The notes under the pieces were generated by a model. It saw nothing but the letters and a program-made list of their open reading frames with translations. It searched no databases and was not told the origin of the DNA. From the NCBI GenBank assembly GCA_030428205.1, contig JAUIBK010000010.1, positions 1 through 64,000 on the forward strand: a stretch of 64,000 nt of DNA, written 5' to 3'. This stretch comes from a bacterium (GTDB lineage Bacteria; Bdellovibrionota_C; UBA2361; RFPC01). A program made the translations under genes and the position numbers. Below are positions 17,555 to 27,662 of the stretch, one piece after another; the stretch's first letter is position 1; the number at the start of each line of letters is the position of its first letter.

Positions 17555-18691
17555 ATGTCTCGTGTTCCCTTTCTTGTTGTTTTTCTGCTCTTCTCCCTCC
17601 CTCTTCAAGCCGAAGAGCCAGCCCTTGGTCGAACTGCAGATGGGCGTGCTTACCGAACAGATGCACAGGGCAATCAAATTGTTGATTACATTGCTGAGCT
17701 AGAGCTCTCGGTTGATAGCCTTAAGCGTCGAGTTCACGGACTCGAGTATGACTTAGAAGAAAAACAGAGAGTCATCGCCCGTCTCTCTGGAGGAAGTGGT
17801 GCACAAGGAGCATCTCCTACCGCTGGTCTCCAAGAGCGCGATCTTCTGTCGGGAAATGCGAAGCTAGCTCGCGCCCCGCAAATGCAACAAGCTGACTGTC
17901 GTGCAATCGAATCTCAGCTCGAAACCGCTCATTTTGAGCTCGATCAAGCAAAAGACCAGCTTCGAGAAGAACGCGTCTCTGCTCGCACTGCGCAGGAGAA
18001 CTTAGAGATCGAGCAGCAAGTGCATAAGCAAAATATTGCTCGCTATCAACAGACGGTAAGTCGTCTTGAGCAAGATCTTAAAACGCGAGAAGGAGAACTA
18101 CAAGCAGCAGGAGTTAGAGTAGCAGCGCTTCACGAGAAAGTTGAATCAAAGGAGAGCCAGGCAAGTCATGCCTCCCAGCTTTCCTCGGAGTTACGAGAGC
18201 AGATTGAGCGTGAAAAAGCTCGAGTTCGTGAGGCTAGGTTAGCGCTTGAGCAAAAAGAGATTGAAATGCAACGGCTCAAAGAGCAACGCCAAAAAGACGA
18301 AGAAAGTAGGGCGTCTTTGAAGCTTACACACACCAAAGCGAGCCCAGCTCCTTCAAGCTATGCGAAACGGCTCTCTGCCAAGCCGCCAGTAAGTGCTAAG
18401 CAACGCTCTGCAGTCCAGGCTCTTAAGGGAAATGTGAAGCGTGAGTTACAACAAGTTGTTCGTCTCATTCAAAAACGAGATCAGATGTACCGTTCCTTTA
18501 AGTCACAGTCATCTACTCTTACTTTTAAACCTCAGCAAGCTCGAACCAAACGAGGACGAACAGTGGCAAAAATCACTGCTGGCATAGCGAAAGCATCATC
18601 CGTGAGCCAGTTGGCGGTAATGCAACGTGAACTTCGTGAGATCAATACTCGAGTGAAGGATGATATAGCCCTCATGCAACGGCTTAGCTAA
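17555..18691 (+). CDS. Exported coiled-coil protein of unknown function
   Basis: The 378-residue product has a clear signal peptide (about residues 1-20, ending LPLQAEEP). A GAGGAA site lies eight bases before the ATG at 17555. Residues about 45-75 and 110-265 are charged heptad-rich coiled coil. From about 265 the chain becomes basic and proline/serine-rich, then helical again to the C-terminus. No enzyme motif is visible. An elongated periplasmic or envelope-attached protein is likely. The gene follows the KAS III pair by about 100 bases on the same strand and faces the O-antigen ligase gene across a palindrome. Confidence 0.65.
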   Translation: MSRVPFLVVFLLFSLPLQAEEPALGRTADGRAYRTDAQGNQIVDYIAELELSVDSLKRRVHGLEYDLEEKQRVIARLSGGSGAQGASPTAGLQERDLLSGNAKLARAPQMQQADCRAIESQLETAHFELDQAKDQLREERVSARTAQENLEIEQQVHKQNIARYQQTVSRLEQDLKTREGELQAAGVRVAALHEKVESKESQASHASQLSSELREQIEREKARVREARLALEQKEIEMQRLKEQRQKDEESRASLKLTHTKASPAPSSYAKRLSAKPPVSAKQRSAVQALKGNVKRELQQVVRLIQKRDQMYRSFKSQSSTLTFKPQQARTKRGRTVAKITAGIAKASSVSQLAVMQRELREINTRVKDDIALMQRLS

Positions 18692-18721
18692 TTTCGGGCA
18701 AGTTCTTGGCCTAACTCAATA

Positions 18722-18784
18722 AACCACCGAGCACACCGAGGTCACTGAGATATCGGGCCGACAATCTCGGTGACCTCGGTGGTT
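18722..18784. terminator. Palindrome at a convergent junction, probable two-way terminator
   Basis: The right arm at 18765-18784 (TCTCGGTGACCTCGGTGGTT) pairs with a left arm at 18722-18750 that contains the same sequence plus a 9-base repeat of CACACCGAG. The loop is about 14 bases. It lies 30 bases after the coiled-coil gene and 10 bases before the end of the O-antigen ligase gene. It lacks a strong U tract. Confidence 0.6.
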
Positions 18785-18793
18785 AAAGAGCAA

Positions 18794-20242
18794 TCATACC
18801 AGTGCTTCGTCGGCTTCAATGTTGGATGTTGGCTCTGCAAGCGCTCCCAGAACTCCCACCACGCCGAGTGCAAGAAGAAAGACTTCGCTGTCGCCGAAAT
18901 TGTATTCTACGAGACCAGAGATTTGCCAAGAGAGGAAGGCGCAGGCTGTTGCGGTACAAAGCTTTGCTCTTGGTGTGTTGCTGCCAAGTTTTGAGAATCC
19001 GGCTGAGAGACAAGTTCCGATCCAATAAAGATATAATCCCAGTCCAACCCATCCTGTTTCTACGAGAATATTGATAGGGTTACTATGAAAATGCTCAAGC
19101 TCATGAGGGACTTTTGTTGAAAAAGAGCTCAGTACAGAGCTGTTGTCAAAACCGATGCCAAGCGGAAAACGCAACGCAAGATCCCATCCGATAGACCAGA
19201 TTTCACTCCTGCCGCCCGGGATAAAGAAGTGGTCCATTGACGAAAGAATGCGTTGTTGAACGGGATCGGAGAGAAGGACAGTAAGCGCAATGATTGTAAG
19301 AACGGGTATGAGAACCCGTCGGGCATAGAGAAAAAGGAAGATACTGCTCGCACAAGCTACTCCGAGCCAAGGGCCTCGTTTGAGGTTGTAAAGCAAGGCC
19401 AGACACAACAATGGGAGTACGATAGTGGCCAGGGCAAAATGTGCTGAAAACGCTCGATTGTGTTTTGCGTGTGTCAGAGCGATGAAGAAAAAGTATCCGA
19501 TGAGGGCAAGTCCAATGGCTATACTAAACAAACGAATGGGGTGTGCGGGAAACATGAACCCTGCGCCGAGCAAGACAAAGACAGCTCCACCAAAGAGATA
19601 AGAGGAGTGATGGCTAAGTTTGTTTCGTAAAGCAAAAAGGGCCCCCAGTGTTAATGGAATGGTGAGAGCAAGTTGTCCAGACTCAGTCACAGCACCATGA
19701 AAGAAGCCGACCTCAAGCCCAGGAATGTTTGACTCAAAAAGAGTAACAAGTGCCGCAAGTGTCTGCCCACTGATCAGACCGAAGAGGAAAAGTGGTAGTG
19801 TTTCTCGGGTTGTTTCTTTGTAAAGAAGTGGAATAATCGCAAGAAAAAAGAGAAGTTCTATGTTTTTGACAAGACTGTGAAGTGGTGCAAAGGCAAACAG
19901 GCAACTTAAGCTTGCTATACAAAAGAAGAGTGCGAGCGGTTGAGCCAGGCGTGTTCCATCGATAGGCAGAGGGAGTCTTCTAAGCTTCTTTCCATACCAA
20001 AGAGCAAGTGCGGGAAAGAGAGCTCCGTAAGCAAAGGAGAGTTTTAGAGGAATGAGAAGAAAAAACGCAGCGAGCCACCACCTTTCACTGTTGAGTAAGC
20101 TGTGAGTTGATGTTCGCTCTGGGGGTGAATCTAGCACGTGAGTATAGCGATCTCTTAAGAATTCCAAGGTATGGTTATAGTCTTCTGCTGATAGGGGGTC
20201 TATGATACTCTCTTTCCACCTATCTTTCCAGGAACTACACAT
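18794..20242 (-). CDS. O-antigen ligase/polymerase family membrane protein
   Basis: The 482-residue protein has about 60 polar N-terminal residues and then some eleven to twelve hydrophobic segments. Near residue 390 it has the family signature HSNPINILVETGWVGL, matching the H-N-x-x-L...E-x-G-x-x-G pattern of the Wzy_C/O-antigen ligase domain, after a periplasmic loop with GIGFDNSS. Proteins of this superfamily transfer or polymerise lipid-linked sugars at the periplasmic face of the inner membrane. Ligase, polymerase and glycosyl transfer to protein cannot be told apart here and no glycan cluster is adjacent. Its ATG is only three bases from the ATG of the divergent gene at 20246, so promoters must lie within coding sequence or a later start is used. 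Confidence 0.82.
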   Translation of the reverse strand: MCSSWKDRWKESIIDPLSAEDYNHTLEFLRDRYTHVLDSPPERTSTHSLLNSERWWLAAFFLLIPLKLSFAYGALFPALALWYGKKLRRLPLPIDGTRLAQPLALFFCIASLSCLFAFAPLHSLVKNIELLFFLAIIPLLYKETTRETLPLFLFGLISGQTLAALVTLFESNIPGLEVGFFHGAVTESGQLALTIPLTLGALFALRNKLSHHSSYLFGGAVFVLLGAGFMFPAHPIRLFSIAIGLALIGYFFFIALTHAKHNRAFSAHFALATIVLPLLCLALLYNLKRGPWLGVACASSIFLFLYARRVLIPVLTIIALTVLLSDPVQQRILSSMDHFFIPGGRSEIWSIGWDLALRFPLGIGFDNSSVLSSFSTKVPHELEHFHSNPINILVETGWVGLGLYLYWIGTCLSAGFSKLGSNTPRAKLCTATACAFLSWQISGLVEYNFGDSEVFLLALGVVGVLGALAEPTSNIEADEALV

Positions 20243-20245
20243 CCT

Positions 20246-20683
20246 ATGCGCCGAGCTCTCCTGACCTTATCCTTAACCTTGCTTCCACTCCACCTCTCTG
20301 CTGCTCCCAAGTTTCCACCTCTTGAAGAGGGAATGAGCTATCAGGAGGTATTACACCACTGGGGCCCTCCGGTTGAAAAACAGGAGCGAGAAGCGAGTCG
20401 CAAAGATGTTTGGACGTTTGCTGGAGGTCGCAAGGTTACCTTTCTTGAGGGAAAGGCCTTAGCTGTTGAAGGGGACCAGTTTGCAAGCGCACAATCTCAG
20501 CAAGGTGATGGTATCGACGATCTGGATCTCGATGTGTCTTCCCTGCTTGCGGAAAAGAACCAGGCGAGGTCAGCGAAGAAAAACCAGTTTGATGTTGAGG
20601 ATATTCTCTCTGAGGTTATGAACGACGTCTCTGAAGAGCCCGAAAAGAAAGATAGACGGGCTAATCGAAAGAAGAGACGCTAA
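20246..20683 (+). CDS. Small exported protein of unknown function
   Basis: The 145-residue protein begins with a signal peptide (MRRALLTLSLTLLPLHLSAA). The mature part starts with a short globular stretch (GMSYQEVLHHWGPPVEKQ ... DVWTFAGGRKVTFLEGK). This resembles the strand-turn pattern of SmpA/OmlA-like (BamE-type) domains, in which a helix plus WGPP is followed by a hairpin; the resemblance is weak. The second half is acidic and then strongly basic (DRRANRKKRR), likely disordered. It diverges from the ligase gene with only three bases between start codons, and its stop codon overlaps that of the next, opposing gene. Confidence 0.6.
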   Translation: MRRALLTLSLTLLPLHLSAAPKFPPLEEGMSYQEVLHHWGPPVEKQEREASRKDVWTFAGGRKVTFLEGKALAVEGDQFASAQSQQGDGIDDLDLDVSSLLAEKNQARSAKKNQFDVEDILSEVMNDVSEEPEKKDRRANRKKRR

Positions 20684-21732
20684 AGTTCTTCGTCGTCTTC
20701 ATCCTCATCTTCGTATTCTAAGGCAAAGTCTTCGAGGATTTCTTTGGCAAAATCAACGAGGAATTGATCTTTTCCCTCTTCGACATATTTTTTAGCGTAT
20801 GCTTCAATTTCGTCTTCAAAGGTAACGTGATCAATAGCGTCAATGAGAAGCGCCTTGTCTTTTTCCGGGTCTTTAGAATTTGAGAGAGTATCAAAAACAA
20901 TCACAAGACCATCGTATCCTTGGTTAAGAAGCGCTTTCGTCGCCAGATGAGAGTAGTCGTCTCGCTTCATCATCTGTTTTTGGAGGTAGGGAAGAGTTCC
21001 TTCATCAGGAATCATTTCAGCAAGTCCAATGCCGAGTGAATAGTAACCGTCTTTATCTCCTTTTTTTACCGTGTGATCGTAGAGCGTTTCTGCGGCAAAT
21101 TGTGATCCTTGGTTGGTAATCGCAGCAACAACAGACTCTTGGAGGAGCTCGTTTTTATCTTCGATGCGGCCCTTAAGGTATTCAACGACGTCATCTCCAC
21201 CAATAGTCATCTCAAGTGACTCAGCAAGAATATCTGCATCATCGCTTTTTCCAGCTTCTTCAATGCTTTCGACGAGTGTTTTGATGTGATCAACTTTTCC
21301 GCTTATGGCAAGGATTTCTGAGTAGTAGGCTTTTTCATCTTCGCTGCTCGTTGAGTCTTTCATCATGTCAGTGATAGATGCGTAAAACGATGGACACCAA
21401 GTGCAGTCCTCGCCAGGCTCAGTAAATTGTTCAAGTACGATATCGTCGTAGTCTTGAGCTCCTTTTTTTACCGCTTCAAGGGCAGCGGCGGCAGTCTTGT
21501 AAATTTCAGCCGCAGGTCGCTCATCGATATCTTCATATCCTTCGTCTTCTTCTGAATCAGAAGAGGATGATGAGCCTGATGGAGTAGAGGAGCTCGCTTC
21601 TTTCGTTTCCATTTTTTCAGTGGAAGAGGTGGTCTCCGAGTTTATTCCTGTAGAAGACTCTTCTTGCGTAAAGTACCACCCGGCAGCAGCAACAATGACA
21701 AGGAGGATAAGGCCAGTAAGTGCGTTCTTCAT
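20680..21732 (-). CDS. Membrane-anchored or exported acidic helical-repeat protein
   Basis: The 350-residue protein has an N-terminal hydrophobic segment (about 4-20) that may be a signal anchor, then a Ser/Glu/Thr-rich linker (about 25-70). An alpha-helical region (about 75-330) has the spacing of HEAT-like repeats, for example ILAESLEMTIGGDDVVEYLKG and VAAITNQGSQFAAETLYDH in successive units. The sequence ECTWCP-like (EDCTWCPSF) gives a CxxC pair in the exported part. The C-terminus is almost entirely Asp/Glu. I do not recognise the family. It faces the 145-residue gene tail to tail with overlapping stop codons (20680-20683). Confidence 0.6.
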   Translation of the reverse strand: MKNALTGLILLVIVAAAGWYFTQEESSTGINSETTSSTEKMETKEASSSTPSGSSSSSDSEEDEGYEDIDERPAAEIYKTAAAALEAVKKGAQDYDDIVLEQFTEPGEDCTWCPSFYASITDMMKDSTSSEDEKAYYSEILAISGKVDHIKTLVESIEEAGKSDDADILAESLEMTIGGDDVVEYLKGRIEDKNELLQESVVAAITNQGSQFAAETLYDHTVKKGDKDGYYSLGIGLAEMIPDEGTLPYLQKQMMKRDDYSHLATKALLNQGYDGLVIVFDTLSNSKDPEKDKALLIDAIDHVTFEDEIEAYAKKYVEEGKDQFLVDFAKEILEDFALEYEDEDEDDEEL

Positions 21733-22109
21733 AGTCGACAGTAATCCAATGAGTGATGATAAATGATGTTTCCCTACTATATAGTGACTGCTTTGGATGA
21801 GAAAGGGGGGTCAGGGGATCGAGAGAATGTGGCTAGGAGCCTGATTTAAAAAGATATTTCGATTATGACTGAGGGCTAACGCAATAGCTGTGAGGCTGTG
21901 AGCTCGTGCCGTAGAGCGGTAAAAACCATGTGTCGCAATGGTCTCACGAGGCTGGACCAAGGGAGCAGTCTTGGCTGGGTGCGAAAAGTTTGGCTCTGGA
22001 ATGGTATTCCTACCTTAATCACGCGAATTGGAAGTAAAAAACTTCTGAAGAAGTCCCTCAGTGTGACGATGTAGTCGCAGTGTTTCAAAAAACTTTTTTA
22101 TTACGGTAT
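21733..22109. other. 377-base spacer between metH and the acidic repeat-protein gene
   Basis: No reading frame here looks like a gene. On the minus strand, downstream of metH, a 5-bp stem ACTTC/GAAGT with a TTCA loop is followed by a run of T (around 22035-22055), a weak terminator. A second A6-G-T6 palindrome lies right after the metH stop at about 22085-22100. The remainder has no feature I can name. A small RNA cannot be excluded. Confidence 0.35.
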
Positions 22110-25100
22110 TTAGATATAGTTAAGGTTCGGCTGTAGCCACTTCTCTGCTTCTTCAATGGTAAAGCCTTTTCTCTTTGCGTAGTCTGCGAGCTGATCTTCT
22201 CCGATTTTTCCAACACCAAAGTAGTGTGATCTATCGTGCCCAAAGTAGAGACCTGAAACGGATGCTGCGGGGTACATGGCGTAGTTTTCTGTGAGCGTAA
22301 TGCCACAGTGTTTTTCAACCTCAAGGAGCGAAAAGAGGGTACCTTTTTCAGTATGCTCCGGACATGCTGGGTATCCTGCTGCAGGTCGAATGCCACGATA
22401 TTTCTCTCGGATGAGTTGGCGGTTGGTGAGTGTCTCGTCAGGGGAGTAGCCCCACCAGTCGTGACGAACAATAAAATGGAGATATTCTGCAAATGCCTCA
22501 GCAAGACGATCCGCAATGGCTTTGATCATGATTGAATTGTAGTCGTCGAGATCTTTTTCATACTGCTCAATGAGAGGCTCTATCCCTATGCCTGCGGTAA
22601 CGGCAAAGGCCCCCATATAGTCAACTTGTCCTGCTGATTTAGGTGCTACAAAATCAGCAAGCGCGATGTTGGGCTGCCCTTCACGCTTTCTTGTCTGCTG
22701 TCGAAGGGTGTGGAACTTTCCGATTACTTCGGAGGCTGATTCGTCAGCGTAGAGTTCAATGTCATCTCCAACAGCGTGAGCAGGAAAAAGTCCAACGACT
22801 CCCTTTGCTTGAAGCGAATCATTTTTGATGAGCTCTTTAAGCAGGACAGATGCATCATCAAAGAGCTGACGAGCCTGCTTGCCAACCTTTGCTGACTTGA
22901 AGATGTCAGGATAACTTCCTTTGAGCTCCCACGTCATAAAGAACGGAGTCCAGTCTATGAACTCTGCAATTGTTTCAAGTGAAACTGAGTCAATCGTTGA
23001 AATTCCAAGTTTCTTTGGCTTGGGTGGGGAGTAGTCTTCCCAGTCAATAGAGAGCTTGTTGGCACGAGCTTCTTCAAGAGTGCAATATTCACGTGAGCGT
23101 TGTTTGTTGAGGTGATCGGCTCTGAGTTTGTCGTATTGAACTTTAACATCAGCGAGGAGGGTTTTTTGCCTCTCTGGGCTGAGAAGATCTCCTGTGACAG
23201 GGACAGCGCGCGAGGCATCAAGCACGTGTACAACAGGCCCTGAGTATTTTGGATCGATCTTAATAGCGGTATGTCGCCTCGATGTTGTTGCTCCTCCAAT
23301 AAGGAGGGGAAGTGTCATCTTCGCCTTTTCCATTTCTGATGCTACGTGCATCATTTCATCGAGGGAAGGGGTGATAAGACCACTTAAGCCAACTACATCA
23401 GCGTTCTGTTTGATAGCTTCTTCGATAATGGTTGTTGAAGGGATCATGACTCCGAGATCAACGACTTCGTAGTTATTGCAGGCTAGTACAACACCGACAA
23501 TGTTTTTCCCGATATCGTGAACATCTCCTTTGACTGTGGCCAGGAGGATTTTTCCTTTGGTATGAGCTTCGCCGGATGCTTCTTTTTCATCTTCCATGTA
23601 TGGAAGAAGGTAAGCAACAGCCTTCTTCATCACACGAGCGCTCTTTACAACCTGGGGGAGAAACATTTTTCCGTCGCCAAAGAGATCTCCTACAACGTTC
23701 ATGCCGTCCATGAGAGGGCCTTCGATCACAGACAGTGGACGGTCAAGTTTTTGTCGCGCTTCCTCGGTGTCCTCTTCGATGAATTCAACAATCCCCTTAA
23801 TAAGGGCATGCTTGAGGCGTTCTTCTACAGGGTTATCCCGCCAAGCAAGCTTGTCGGACTCTGTTTCTTCTTTTTTAGTGTCTTTTACTTCTTCGGCAAA
23901 TGTAATGAGCCGTTCTGTAGCATCAGGCCTTCTGTTGAGGAGTACGTCTTCTACGTGTTCAAGGAGATCTTTCGGAATGTCTTCGTACACAGCAAGTTGA
24001 CCGGCGTTCACGATTGCCATGTCTAGCCCAGCTCGGAGAGCGTGGTAAAGAAAAGCAGCGTGCATTGCTTCACGAACGTAGTTGTTGCCACGAAAAGCAA
24101 AGGAGATATTGCTGAGTCCGCCACTGACTTTTGCTCCAGGAAGGTTGTCTTTAATCCATCGAGTAGCTTCCATGAAGGAAACGGCGTAGTTGTTGTGTTC
24201 TTCAATCCCTGTCCCTACCGTGAGAATATTTGGATCAAAGATTATGTCTTCAGGGGGAAAACCGACCTCTTGAGTAAGTATCCGATACGCTCTTTCGCAG
24301 ATCTCGATTCGACGCTCAGTATTGTCAGCTTGTCCTTGCTCATCAAACGCCATCACGACGGTCGCAGCGCCATATTTTCGAATTGTTTTGGCGTGCTCAA
24401 TAAACTCCTCTTCTCCCTCCTTGAGGCTTATTGAGTTGACGATACCTTTTCCTTGTAGACATTTTAGTCCTTCTTCAATCACGCTCCATTTTGAGGAATC
24501 AACCATAATGGGGAGTCGGGCAATATCGGGATCAGAACTCATGAGGTTGATGAACTCTTTCATGACTCTTTCAGAATCAAGCATACCCTCATCAACGTTG
24601 ACGTCGAGAATCTGTGCACCTCCGTCCACTTGATTTTGAGCAACAGCAAGAGCGGCCTCATAGTCTTCTTCGCGAATGAGTTTGGCGAACCGCTTTGAGC
24701 CAGTCACGTTCGTTCGTTCGCCTATGTTCACAAAATTTGAGAGTGAATTGATAACAACAGGCTCGAGTCCGCTCAGGTGAAGTCCGGGCTTAGGCGTTGG
24801 GATTTTTCGAGGTTCAAAGTAAGGTATGTGCTCAACAAGGCGTCGTATATGATGAGGGGTCGTTCCACAGCATCCACCAACAATGTTGACGTAGCCACTT
24901 TGGATGAAGTCTTTCATCTCTTCACCGAATTCATCTGGTGTTTGATCGTATTCACCAAATTCGTTTGGAAGTCCTGCGTTGGGATATGCAGAAACAAAGG
25001 CTGGCGCGACTCGGGAGAGAGCTTGTAGGTGTGGTTTGAGTTGGGCTGCACCGAGAGCACAGTTAAGACCAACGGCAAAAAGATTTGACGCGTGGCTCAC

Positions 25101-25805
25101 AGAGCTCCAAAAAGCCTCCACTGTTTGGCCAGAAAGAGTTCTTCCGCTTGCGTCTGTAATAGTACCGGATATCCAAAGGGGCAGTTCGTTTCCAGTTTCT
25201 TGACGGAAAGTTTCTGCTGCAAAAATCGCTGCTTTCGCATTGAGAGTGTCAAAGATCGTTTCTATAAGCAGTATGTCAACACCGCCTTCAACGAGCGCAT
25301 GAATCTGTTGGAGGTAGGCTGCCGCCATCTCATCGAAGCTTGTTTCACGGTGTCCTGGATCGTTTACGTCAGGAGAGATGCAGCACGTTTTGTTTGTTGG
25401 ACCGATGCAGCCTGCAACAAGACGAGGTTTTTGAGGGTTGCGTTTAGTAAACTCGTCGGCAATGCGCTTGGCTATAATGGCAGATTCTTTGTTGATTTCA
25501 TCAACAAGTGATTCTGTCTGGTAGTCGTGCTGAGAAATAACAGTACCATTAAATGTGTTTGTTCCGATAATGTCTGCGTCTGCTACAAGGTAGGCTCGGT
25601 AGATATCTTCTAAGAGCTGTGGATTGGTGAGAGAGATGAGCTCGTTATTTCCTTTGAGAGAATGAGGGTGATCAACAAAACGACTTCCGCGAAAGTCTTC
25701 TTCTTGTAATTGATGCTCTTGGATAGAAGTGCCAAGAGCCGCGGCATAAACGAGAATACGCTGTTCGAGAATGCTGTGTAGATCTTCAACGGTGAATTTT
25801 GACAT
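22110..25805 (-). CDS. metH: Cobalamin-dependent methionine synthase
   Basis: The 1231-residue enzyme methylates homocysteine to methionine through methylcobalamin, with 5-methyltetrahydrofolate as donor. All four modules are present in order. The homocysteine domain (about 1-330) has its zinc cysteines in LNCALG and GGCCGTTP. The pterin domain (about 350-640) starts at [14 protein letters not shown]. The B12 domain follows, with the base-off motif GDVHDIGKN (His near residue 765) and [13 protein letters not shown]. The C-terminal AdoMet reactivation domain (about 900-1220) has [12 protein letters not shown]. The length matches E. coli MetH. It lies 37 bases downstream of a lipoprotein gene, so a B12 or SAM riboswitch directly upstream is ruled out by space. 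Confidence 0.97.
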   Translation of the reverse strand: MSKFTVEDLHSILEQRILVYAAALGTSIQEHQLQEEDFRGSRFVDHPHSLKGNNELISLTNPQLLEDIYRAYLVADADIIGTNTFNGTVISQHDYQTESLVDEINKESAIIAKRIADEFTKRNPQKPRLVAGCIGPTNKTCCISPDVNDPGHRETSFDEMAAAYLQQIHALVEGGVDILLIETIFDTLNAKAAIFAAETFRQETGNELPLWISGTITDASGRTLSGQTVEAFWSSVSHASNLFAVGLNCALGAAQLKPHLQALSRVAPAFVSAYPNAGLPNEFGEYDQTPDEFGEEMKDFIQSGYVNIVGGCCGTTPHHIRRLVEHIPYFEPRKIPTPKPGLHLSGLEPVVINSLSNFVNIGERTNVTGSKRFAKLIREEDYEAALAVAQNQVDGGAQILDVNVDEGMLDSERVMKEFINLMSSDPDIARLPIMVDSSKWSVIEEGLKCLQGKGIVNSISLKEGEEEFIEHAKTIRKYGAATVVMAFDEQGQADNTERRIEICERAYRILTQEVGFPPEDIIFDPNILTVGTGIEEHNNYAVSFMEATRWIKDNLPGAKVSGGLSNISFAFRGNNYVREAMHAAFLYHALRAGLDMAIVNAGQLAVYEDIPKDLLEHVEDVLLNRRPDATERLITFAEEVKDTKKEETESDKLAWRDNPVEERLKHALIKGIVEFIEEDTEEARQKLDRPLSVIEGPLMDGMNVVGDLFGDGKMFLPQVVKSARVMKKAVAYLLPYMEDEKEASGEAHTKGKILLATVKGDVHDIGKNIVGVVLACNNYEVVDLGVMIPSTTIIEEAIKQNADVVGLSGLITPSLDEMMHVASEMEKAKMTLPLLIGGATTSRRHTAIKIDPKYSGPVVHVLDASRAVPVTGDLLSPERQKTLLADVKVQYDKLRADHLNKQRSREYCTLEEARANKLSIDWEDYSPPKPKKLGISTIDSVSLETIAEFIDWTPFFMTWELKGSYPDIFKSAKVGKQARQLFDDASVLLKELIKNDSLQAKGVVGLFPAHAVGDDIELYADESASEVIGKFHTLRQQTRKREGQPNIALADFVAPKSAGQVDYMGAFAVTAGIGIEPLIEQYEKDLDDYNSIMIKAIADRLAEAFAEYLHFIVRHDWWGYSPDETLTNRQLIREKYRGIRPAAGYPACPEHTEKGTLFSLLEVEKHCGITLTENYAMYPAASVSGLYFGHDRSHYFGVGKIGEDQLADYAKRKGFTIEEAEKWLQPNLNYI

Positions 25806-25842
25806 GGACTAATCTTTTTGAATGAGGAAGAAAACTGTTGGG

Positions 25843-26352
25843 TTATTCGCCGACTTGAAAAGGAGCACTAAACGGAGAAGCGATACCGTCTTTTTTCGAG
25901 GCCATGCTAACGAAGAGCTTCTGTTCGGTGGGTACGTTGCGGAGAACATAGCGGTAGACCTTTCCGTGTGTTGGATCGTTTATCTGTTCAATTGTAGCGG
26001 TTTGAACTTCAACTGAGTTTGAAAGATTCTCCGGAGTGGGGCCATATTTAAGGATATAGCCATCAACAGGTGAAGCAGGGATCTCCCATATGACCTCGAT
26101 CCTCTCTTTTTTAGGGGGAGCGATGCTCGGACGAGGTTCGATAGCAACTTTTGTTGTTTCTTTAGAAGCGTGTCTTGATGAAGCTGCGTGCTGGTAGTTC
26201 TGAGACTGGAAGGACTCATGAGGTTGGGCGTTTTGTGTCGGCTCATTCCGCGATAAGAGCCCAAAAGAATTTCGTTCTAAAAAATTACACCCTGGAAGAC
26301 AAGCCAGGGCTATGCAAAAGACAAGAGCGACTGTGAGGTGGCGGAGTTGCAT
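25843..26352 (-). CDS. Lipoprotein with a fibronectin type III-like domain
   Basis: The 169-residue protein has a lipoprotein signal with lipobox LPGC (Cys22). After a polar, low-complexity linker (about 30-80), residues about 83-165 read as a fibronectin III-like sandwich: IEVIWEIPASPVDGYILKYG, then YRYVLRNVPTEQKLFVSMA. The Trp and Tyr positions are typical of such domains. The protein should sit in the outer or inner membrane facing the periplasm or the surface. It is immediately upstream of metH on the same strand (37 bases), although no functional link is obvious. Confidence 0.7.
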   Translation of the reverse strand: MQLRHLTVALVFCIALACLPGCNFLERNSFGLLSRNEPTQNAQPHESFQSQNYQHAASSRHASKETTKVAIEPRPSIAPPKKERIEVIWEIPASPVDGYILKYGPTPENLSNSVEVQTATIEQINDPTHGKVYRYVLRNVPTEQKLFVSMASKKDGIASPFSAPFQVGE

Positions 26353-26729
26353 AGTAAAAATTCCTAAGAGTGAGCACGTGTCAGAGAGTGGAATAGCCTA
26401 TCATTGTTTGTTCGAATTCCAAACACGCCAAATTACTCATAAATCTTAGTAATATATCAGAAATTTCTACGTTCGTACCTATGCGTAACTATTTGAAATA
26501 ACTTGTGAGGGAGTAGAGGAGTTCCTTGGGAGCTTTGATAAACCGAATCTAGGGGCCCGTATTTTGCATATTATTCATAGGGTCGAGTTATGTTCTCCAT
26601 TATTCCTCACGCGTCATTTGTCTTGAAGGCGTAAGGTCTTGAGAATTTTATTTGTTTTTTACTGCCCTTTTTTTGATTGTAGGGCAGAATAAAGAGAGTT
26701 GGTTACATTCTATTTAGAGGCTGGTTTTT
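26353..26729. other. 377-base upstream region shared by cpaB and the lipoprotein gene
   Basis: The genes on either side diverge, so this stretch must hold both promoters, but no convincing -35/-10 pair stands out. A 7-bp inverted repeat CTGCCCT/AGGGCAG (26662-26668 with 26681-26687) encloses an AT-rich loop about 45 bases before the cpaB start. No gene is seen. Confidence 0.4.
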
Positions 26730-27662
26730 ATGGGCGGTAAATTTGGTCGACACTACCCTGTAGTAGGAAAGTCTCATGACCGAGAGCGACTCCTGTTTAT
26801 CGCTGCGCTTGGTCTTACGTTTTCCTTACTCATTATTCTGATCGTTGTTTTCAAAGTTCGTGGTACTTCTGAGACTGCTGCGAATGATTACCCTGAAATT
26901 GCATCAGAACCTGCTGCTCATGCTGGCGTTGCTACGGTGACTCTCCTTGCTCCAGAGAGAGCGATACGCTCTGGCACGAAGCTTTCAGATGTTCAATTTA
27001 AAAAAATGTATTGGCCTCGAAACCAAGTTCCTGAGGGAGCCATTCGCGACGAAGCAGAGGTTCGGGCGTACTTTGCAAAAACAGATCTTCAACCAGGCGT
27101 GCCGTTACAACGTCGTCACTTAACTCGTGAAGTTCACTCAGCTATGCTTGCTATTACACCTGGTAATCGAGCTACGGCGATTAGCATTGACGCAGAAAAA
27201 GCGATTGAGTATCACGTTATTCCTGGAAGTCATGTTGATGTCGTGTTGACCTATTATCAAGGCGGCGAGTTAACGAGTAAAGTTATCGTACAAAATGCTC
27301 GAGTGCTCTCTCTCGGTGGTGATACTTCCGTTGGCAATGAGCAACAACAGAGAAGAGGCTCAGCCCGAAGGCGACTTGCAAGCCAAACGGTAACGCTTGA
27401 TGTTTCTCCTCAAGATGCCCTTAAGATTGCAACATCAAAACAGCTTGGAAAATTGAGTCTCATGATGCGTTCTGGTGATGATGTAAAACCTTCGCCGGTG
27501 AATGAAGTCAATCAGACTGATATTGGAAGCGGAGTTGTCGGTGGTTCGAAACGTAAGAGTCGAACATGTAAGCGAGGCACCATTAAGATTCAAGGTAAGG
27601 GAGAGTTCTTGCTCGATTGTGATGGGTCCATGACTCCTATTAACGATAGTTTAGAGCCTTAG
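26730..27662 (+). CDS. cpaB: Flp/Tad pilus assembly protein CpaB (RcpC), orphan
   Basis: The 310-residue protein has a cytoplasmic N-terminus, one membrane helix (about 22-44) and a periplasmic SAF-type domain. The latter includes TLLAPERAIRSGTKLSDVQFKKMYWP and the central CpaB/RcpC segment AISIDAEKAIEYHVIPGSHVDVVLTY, followed by SQTVTLDVSPQDALKIA. CpaB is a periplasmic component of the tight-adherence pilus secretin complex. No other tad/cpa gene is in the window, which is unusual because these genes are normally clustered. The family call rests on the domain pattern; a related SAF protein such as FlgA is less likely given the internal strand order. Confidence 0.8.
   Translation: MGGKFGRHYPVVGKSHDRERLLFIAALGLTFSLLIILIVVFKVRGTSETAANDYPEIASEPAAHAGVATVTLLAPERAIRSGTKLSDVQFKKMYWPRNQVPEGAIRDEAEVRAYFAKTDLQPGVPLQRRHLTREVHSAMLAITPGNRATAISIDAEKAIEYHVIPGSHVDVVLTYYQGGELTSKVIVQNARVLSLGGDTSVGNEQQQRRGSARRRLASQTVTLDVSPQDALKIATSKQLGKLSLMMRSGDDVKPSPVNEVNQTDIGSGVVGGSKRKSRTCKRGTIKIQGKGEFLLDCDGSMTPINDSLEP

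Noticed and set aside
25806..25842. Cobalamin or SAM riboswitch upstream of metH
   Set aside because: Only 37 bases separate metH from the preceding gene, too short for either riboswitch; I also saw no B12-box in the 377-base region further upstream.
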